From positions 4,960,001 to 5,024,000 of the forward strand of contig NZ_CP026115.2 in NCBI RefSeq assembly GCF_009883635.2: 64,000 nt of DNA, given 5' to 3'. Shown here piece after piece: positions 60,026 to 64,000 of this stretch. The DNA comes from Pseudomonas putida (lineage in GTDB: Bacteria > Pseudomonadota > Gammaproteobacteria > Pseudomonadales > Pseudomonadaceae). The translations under genes and the position numbers were made by a program. Numbering within the stretch: position 1 is the stretch's first letter; each line of letters starts with the position of its first letter. The notes beneath the pieces were generated by a model. The model worked only from the letters and a program-made list of their open reading frames with translations. It was not told the origin of the DNA and ran no database searches.

Positions 60026-62170
60026 TCAGACGCGGAACTGGTCCATCAGCGCCTGCTGCTGGTTGGCCAGGCTGTTCAGCGACTGGCTGACCCGCGCCGA
60101 TTCGTTGGCCTGACCCGACAGCGATTCGGTGACATCGCGGATGGTCGCGACGTTGCTGTTGATCTCTTCGGCTACCGCACTCTGCTCTTCGGCGGCCGAG
60201 GCGATCTGCAGGTTCATGTCGGTGATCACGCTGACCGCCTGGCCGATGCGCTGCAGCGCGGTCACCGCCTGGCCGACCTGCTCGACACCGCCTTGGGCCT
60301 GGCGATGGCTGTGGTCCATGCTGCCGACCACATCGCGGGTGCCGGTCTGCAGGGCCTCGATCACCTGGCGGGTTTCTTCCACCGACTCCTGGGTGCGTTG
60401 GGCCAGGTTGCGCACCTCATCGGCGACCACGGCAAAACCACGGCCGGCCTCACCGGCACGGGCCGCCTCGATGGCGGCGTTCAGCGCCAGCAGGTTGGTC
60501 TGCTCGGCGATAGAACGGATCACTTCCAGCACCGAACCGATTTTCTCGCTGTTCTGCGCCAGGCCTTCGACTTCGGCCATGGCCTGGCTCATGTTGGCGG
60601 CCAGGGCATCGATGCTGGTGGTGGTGCGGTCGATCACCGCCAGGCCCTCGCGGGTGGCCTGGTCGGCCTCGCGGGCGGCTTGCGCGGCCTGGGCGGCGCT
60701 GCGGGCGACGTCCTGGGCGGTGGCGCTCATTTCGTGGGAGGCGGTGGCCACCTGGTCGACCTGGCGGTACTGCTGCTCCATGCCAGCACTGGTTTCAGTG
60801 GCAATCGCTGAGGACTGGTCAGCGGTGCCGCGGGCGGCCTGCACCGAGCGCTTCACCTCGGCGATGGTCGGTTGCAGCTTGTCGAGGAAGCGGTTGAACC
60901 AGCCGGCCAGCTCGCCGAGTTCATCGCGCTTGTCGTAGGTCAGGCGGCGGGTCAGGTCGCCTTCGCCGCTGGCGATGTCCTTGAGCATCGCGGCCACGCC
61001 GAGGATCGGCTTGGTCACGCCACGGGCCATCAACCACACCAGCAGCAGGCCGGCGATCGCCGCGGCCAGGCCCAGGCCCAGCTCCAGCAGGGTGCCGCTG
61101 GTGTTCAGGGTGTCCAGTTCTTGCTTGAGCGCTTCGGCCGGGCCGGTCAAGGCATTTTCCGGCACATCCAGCAGCACGCCCCAGGGCTGGGCGCCAGGGA
61201 TCGGTTCGAAAGCGGCCAGAACTTTCAGGCGTGCCTGGTCGTGGAGGATGCTCAGCTTGCCAGTGGCCAGCTTGCGCACCAGTTCGGCACCCTGGCGCGG
61301 GTCGACCTGGTCGAAACGCTGGGCCAGCTTGCTGGCGTCGGCGCTGTAGCCGGCCAGCAGGCCGACCGGGCTGAGGATGCCGACCGTCGTGCGGCCTTCG
61401 TAGAGGCTGCGGCTGGCGTCCTGGCTCAGGGCCTGCAGGCTGTTGAGGTTGATGTCGATGGACAGGGTGGCGATGATCTTGCCGTTGACCGCCAGCGGGA
61501 AGACGATGCTGGTCATCAGCACGCGCTGGCCGTCGATGTCGTAGAAGTACGGCTCCACCACGCAGACCTTGCCGGTGCTGCGCGGGCAGCTCCACCAGGT
61601 GTTGGCCGGCTGGCCGCTGGGGCCGATCTCGGTATTGGCCATGTCGTGCTCGGGCAGGGCCATGGCGGTCAGCTGGCCAGCGCGCGGTTGCGACCAGTAC
61701 AGGGCGAAGCGCCCGGTTTCGTTGCTGCCCAGCTCGGCTTTGCCGGCGAACAGGCTGTCCTTGTTGTCCAGCGCATTGGGCTCGAACACCAGCGACAGGC
61801 CGAGCAGGTCAGGGTTGGCCTGCAGCGCGGCGCGTACCTGACGGGTCAGGTCCTCACGCAGGTCGAAGGCGTCGAGGAAGCGTTTTTCTGCCTGTTCACG
61901 CAGGAACAGCACCTGGCGCGAGAAGCCCGCGCCGTACTGGTAGGCATCCATGAACTGGCGGCGAATGTTCAGGGCCTGGACTTCACCTTGCGACTCGATC
62001 CGCGACTGCGCAGCTTCGGTGAGCATCTGCATGCTGCTGGCCTTGACCAGGTCCGAGCTGTGGTCCATGCGGTACAGTGAAAGGCCGACGAGCAGGGTGA
62101 CGATGCCGGCGAGGCAGAGACCGGCGAGCAGGGTGATCTTCCACTGGATGGAAAGTTGTCGCAAAGGCAT
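60026..62170 (-). CDS. Methyl-accepting chemotaxis protein with dCache sensor
   Basis: A 714-residue chemoreceptor. TM1 ([20 protein letters not shown], ~11-32) is followed by a ~300-residue periplasmic double-Cache-type domain (including [20 protein letters not shown] and [16 protein letters not shown]), TM2 (~355-378, [20 protein letters not shown]), HAMP, and the methyl-accepting signalling domain with the hallmark hairpin tip [20 protein letters not shown]. The periplasmic domain does not show an obvious amino-acid-binding dCache motif to me, so the ligand is unknown. Start ATG 62170 chosen because TM1 follows at once; the upstream in-frame extension is Arg/Pro-rich and reads into a REP repeat. 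Confidence 0.9.
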   Translation of the reverse strand: MPLRQLSIQWKITLLAGLCLAGIVTLLVGLSLYRMDHSSDLVKASSMQMLTEAAQSRIESQGEVQALNIRRQFMDAYQYGAGFSRQVLFLREQAEKRFLDAFDLREDLTRQVRAALQANPDLLGLSLVFEPNALDNKDSLFAGKAELGSNETGRFALYWSQPRAGQLTAMALPEHDMANTEIGPSGQPANTWWSCPRSTGKVCVVEPYFYDIDGQRVLMTSIVFPLAVNGKIIATLSIDINLNSLQALSQDASRSLYEGRTTVGILSPVGLLAGYSADASKLAQRFDQVDPRQGAELVRKLATGKLSILHDQARLKVLAAFEPIPGAQPWGVLLDVPENALTGPAEALKQELDTLNTSGTLLELGLGLAAAIAGLLLVWLMARGVTKPILGVAAMLKDIASGEGDLTRRLTYDKRDELGELAGWFNRFLDKLQPTIAEVKRSVQAARGTADQSSAIATETSAGMEQQYRQVDQVATASHEMSATAQDVARSAAQAAQAAREADQATREGLAVIDRTTTSIDALAANMSQAMAEVEGLAQNSEKIGSVLEVIRSIAEQTNLLALNAAIEAARAGEAGRGFAVVADEVRNLAQRTQESVEETRQVIEALQTGTRDVVGSMDHSHRQAQGGVEQVGQAVTALQRIGQAVSVITDMNLQIASAAEEQSAVAEEINSNVATIRDVTESLSGQANESARVSQSLNSLANQQQALMDQFRV

Positions 62171-62250
62171 GGGGGTGAATCCCTTTTTCTGGCAGTAAGG
62201 GTTTGGTGGTGGAGCTGAGAGGTGTTTGCCTTGGGGTTTTTGGCGCCTGG

Positions 62251-62477
62251 GAGATCGAGCGCCGCCCGCGCGGCGCATCGCGAGCTGCGCTCGCTCCTAC
62301 GTTTATTTCTGGCCAGTAACGCCTGTGACAGGCGCGCGCGACCGCCTTGTTCGTACGACGCGGTCTCGTGCCATGCGCCAAGGCGTCCGCGCGCAAATCC
62401 CACAGGAATGATTGGCCCGAAACAAACGTAGGAGCGAGCGCAGCTCGCGATGCGCCGCGCGGGCGGCGCTCGATCTC
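62251..62477. repeat. Perfect 54-bp inverted repeat with 119-bp spacer (REP-like)
   Basis: 62251-62304 (starts GAGATCGAGCGCCGCCCGCG, ends CTCCTACGTTT) is the exact reverse complement of 62424-62477. Each arm itself contains a smaller hairpin. The core GATCGAGCGCCGC is shared with the palindrome at 42408. The rest of the 497-bp gap between chemoreceptor and antiporter (62171-62667) includes an AT-rich tract (62540-62570, TTTAAAAT) that may hold the antiporter promoter. Confidence 0.8.
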
Positions 62478-62667
62478 ACAGGCACTGAAGACCTAAAGGC
62501 AAGCACCTCTGAGCCTCCCCCTATATCGGCTCACGCCTATTTTTCTTTATTCAAACATTCAATTTAAAATTCCAGCGAAATACGCCGAAATATGGCGCTT
62601 TTGACATCTCCCTCCCACTCCGTCAGAGTGCGCGGTTTTTGTCTGCCGTTACGAGGAACCCCAAACC

Positions 62668-63987
62668 ATGAACGCAGTGATCGCCGCCGTCGGCATCATG
62701 CTCATACTCAGCCTGTCCCGCGTGCATGTGGTCATCGCCCTGATCATCGGCGCACTGGTCGGTGGCCTGGTCGGCGGGCTGGGCATCGAAGGCACGCTCA
62801 AGGCCTTCAACGGTGGCCTCGGTGGCGGTGCCACGGTGGCACTTTCCTACGCGTTGCTCGGCGCCTTCGCCGTGGCCATTGCCAAGTCGGGCCTGGCCCA
62901 TGCCCTGGCCGACCGCGCGCTGAACATGATCGACCGCCAGGGCCATGCCAACGGCGGCAAGGTCAAATGGCTGCTGATCGGCCTGATGCTGGTGGTGGCG
63001 GTGTCGTCGCAGAACATCCTGCCCATCCACATCGCCTTCATCCCGCTGCTGGTGCCGCCGTTGCTGTACGTGCTGACGCGCCTGCGCATCGACCGCCGGC
63101 TGATCGCCTGCGTGATCACCTTCGGCCTGATCACGCCGTACATGTTCCTGCCGGTGGGCTTTGGCAACATATTCCTCAACGAGATCCTGCTGGCCAACGT
63201 CGCCCGTGCCGGGGTCGATGTCAGCGGGGTCAATGTCACCCACGCCATGGCCATTCCGGCGGCCGGCATGTTCGTCGGCCTGCTGCTGGCGGTGTTCATC
63301 AGCTACCGCAAGAAGCGCGACTACGACCTGGCGCGCATCGAGCAGGTCGAGCAGGTCAGCGTGCAGTACAACCCGCTGACCCTGCTGGTGGCGGGGCTGG
63401 CAATCGCCGCGGCATTCATCGTGCAGCTGTGGCTGGACTCGATGATCATCGGCGCCATGGTCGGTTTCCTGATCTTCTCGCTGTCGGGCATCGTGCGCTG
63501 GAAAGACACCGACGACCTGTTCACCGAAGGCATGAAGATGATGGCCATGATCGGCTTCATCATGATCGCAGCGTCCGGCTTTGCCGATGTGATGAAAGCC
63601 ACCGGCGAGGTGCAGAGCCTGGTCGAGACCTCGGCGCAATGGATCGATCACAGCAAGGGCATTGGCGCCTTGCTGATGCTGCTGGTGGGGTTGCTGGTGA
63701 CCATGGGCATCGGTTCGTCGTTCTCGACGGTGCCGATCCTGGCGGCGATCTTCGTGCCGCTGTGCGTGCAACTGGGCTTCGACCCGCTGGCCACGGTGTG
63801 CATCGTCGGTACCGCAGGTGCCCTGGGCGACGCTGGCTCACCGGCGTCGGACTCGACCCTCGGCCCGACCTCGGGGCTGAACGTGGATGGCCAGCACCAT
63901 CACATCTGGGACACCGTGGTTCCGACCTTCCTCCACTACAACTTGCCGTTGCTGGCATTCGGTTGGCTGGCGGCAATGACCCTGTAA
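62668..63987 (+). CDS. Na+/H+ antiporter family protein (YuiF/NhaC-like)
   Basis: A 439-residue polytopic inner-membrane protein with ~11-12 helices. It begins with [18 protein letters not shown] and carries conserved transmembrane polar motifs: [40 protein letters not shown] and a late Gly/Ser-rich [20 protein letters not shown] near the C-terminus, a pattern of the Na+/H+ antiporter (NhaC/YuiF-like) and ion-transporter superfamily. It may alternatively move an organic anion or amino acid. Start ATG 62668 with GAGGAA upstream. Divergent from the chemoreceptor. Confidence 0.8.
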   Translation: MNAVIAAVGIMLILSLSRVHVVIALIIGALVGGLVGGLGIEGTLKAFNGGLGGGATVALSYALLGAFAVAIAKSGLAHALADRALNMIDRQGHANGGKVKWLLIGLMLVVAVSSQNILPIHIAFIPLLVPPLLYVLTRLRIDRRLIACVITFGLITPYMFLPVGFGNIFLNEILLANVARAGVDVSGVNVTHAMAIPAAGMFVGLLLAVFISYRKKRDYDLARIEQVEQVSVQYNPLTLLVAGLAIAAAFIVQLWLDSMIIGAMVGFLIFSLSGIVRWKDTDDLFTEGMKMMAMIGFIMIAASGFADVMKATGEVQSLVETSAQWIDHSKGIGALLMLLVGLLVTMGIGSSFSTVPILAAIFVPLCVQLGFDPLATVCIVGTAGALGDAGSPASDSTLGPTSGLNVDGQHHHIWDTVVPTFLHYNLPLLAFGWLAAMTL

Positions 63988-64000
63988 GGCGTCAGCCCTT

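Noticed and set aside
62222..62506. Short frames with similar peptides on both strands
   Set aside because: They are translations of the 54-bp inverted repeats; not genes.

Overview
The window looks like a chromosomal segment of a fluorescent Pseudomonas, most likely of the P. putida/P. entomophila group. The evidence is the high GC content with strong codon bias (which opens long antisense frames opposite real genes), four paired copies of the roughly 35-bp REP element typical of P. putida, sigma-54 promoters with an SfnR-type activator, and a toxin-complex (Tc) locus. No rRNA, tRNA, CRISPR array, transposase or phage gene was seen.

Layout. (1) 1-4774: a catabolic operon on the minus strand (FAD oxidoreductase, 2-hydroxyacid dehydrogenase, aldehyde dehydrogenase cut by the window edge) with a divergent GlxA/AraC-type regulator and inverted-repeat operators between them. 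(2) 4865-23336: a Tc locus of four large plus-strand genes. TcA is split into A1 (with an unusual C-terminal run of Ig-like domains) and A2. They are followed by a 1314-residue repeat protein I cannot assign to a family, then TcB with an extra helical insertion. No TcC follows. The order resembles Yersinia entomophaga Yen-Tc (A1-A2-Chi2-B), with the repeat protein in the Chi2 position. (3) 23443-30839: amine/amino-acid metabolism genes (RidA, cupin, MFS transporter, two FAD oxidoreductases, ProC-like reductase), an acetyltransferase and a GST. Two separate minus-strand operons here share a nearly identical 57-bp promoter/operator module. (4) 30946-53444: a large organosulfur-acquisition region. 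It holds a TonB-dependent receptor, two DppABCDF-like ABC importers, two SfnB-type oxidoreductases, an NtaA/DmoA-type flavin monooxygenase, an aldo/keto reductase, a DHA2 exporter and an sfnE-sfnC-sfnR-like operon. Four sigma-54 promoter matches stand in front of its four transcription units, so SfnR plausibly controls the whole region. (5) 53757-56295: a secreted small protein and a 587-residue helical protein with a central hydrophobic hairpin, a candidate alpha-pore-forming toxin. (6) 56358-63987: aldehyde dehydrogenase, a betaine-type ABC permease and binding protein without an ATPase, a chemoreceptor, long REP-like inverted repeats and a Na+/H+ antiporter-family protein.

How it fits together: sulfur starvation would switch on uptake (TonB receptor, ABC importers) and flavin-dependent desulfurisation (FMN reductase feeding the DszC/SfnB/LLM enzymes). 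The Tc genes and the pore-former candidate suggest an insect- or eukaryote-associated lifestyle. All functional assignments come from reading the translated sequence; none was checked by database search.
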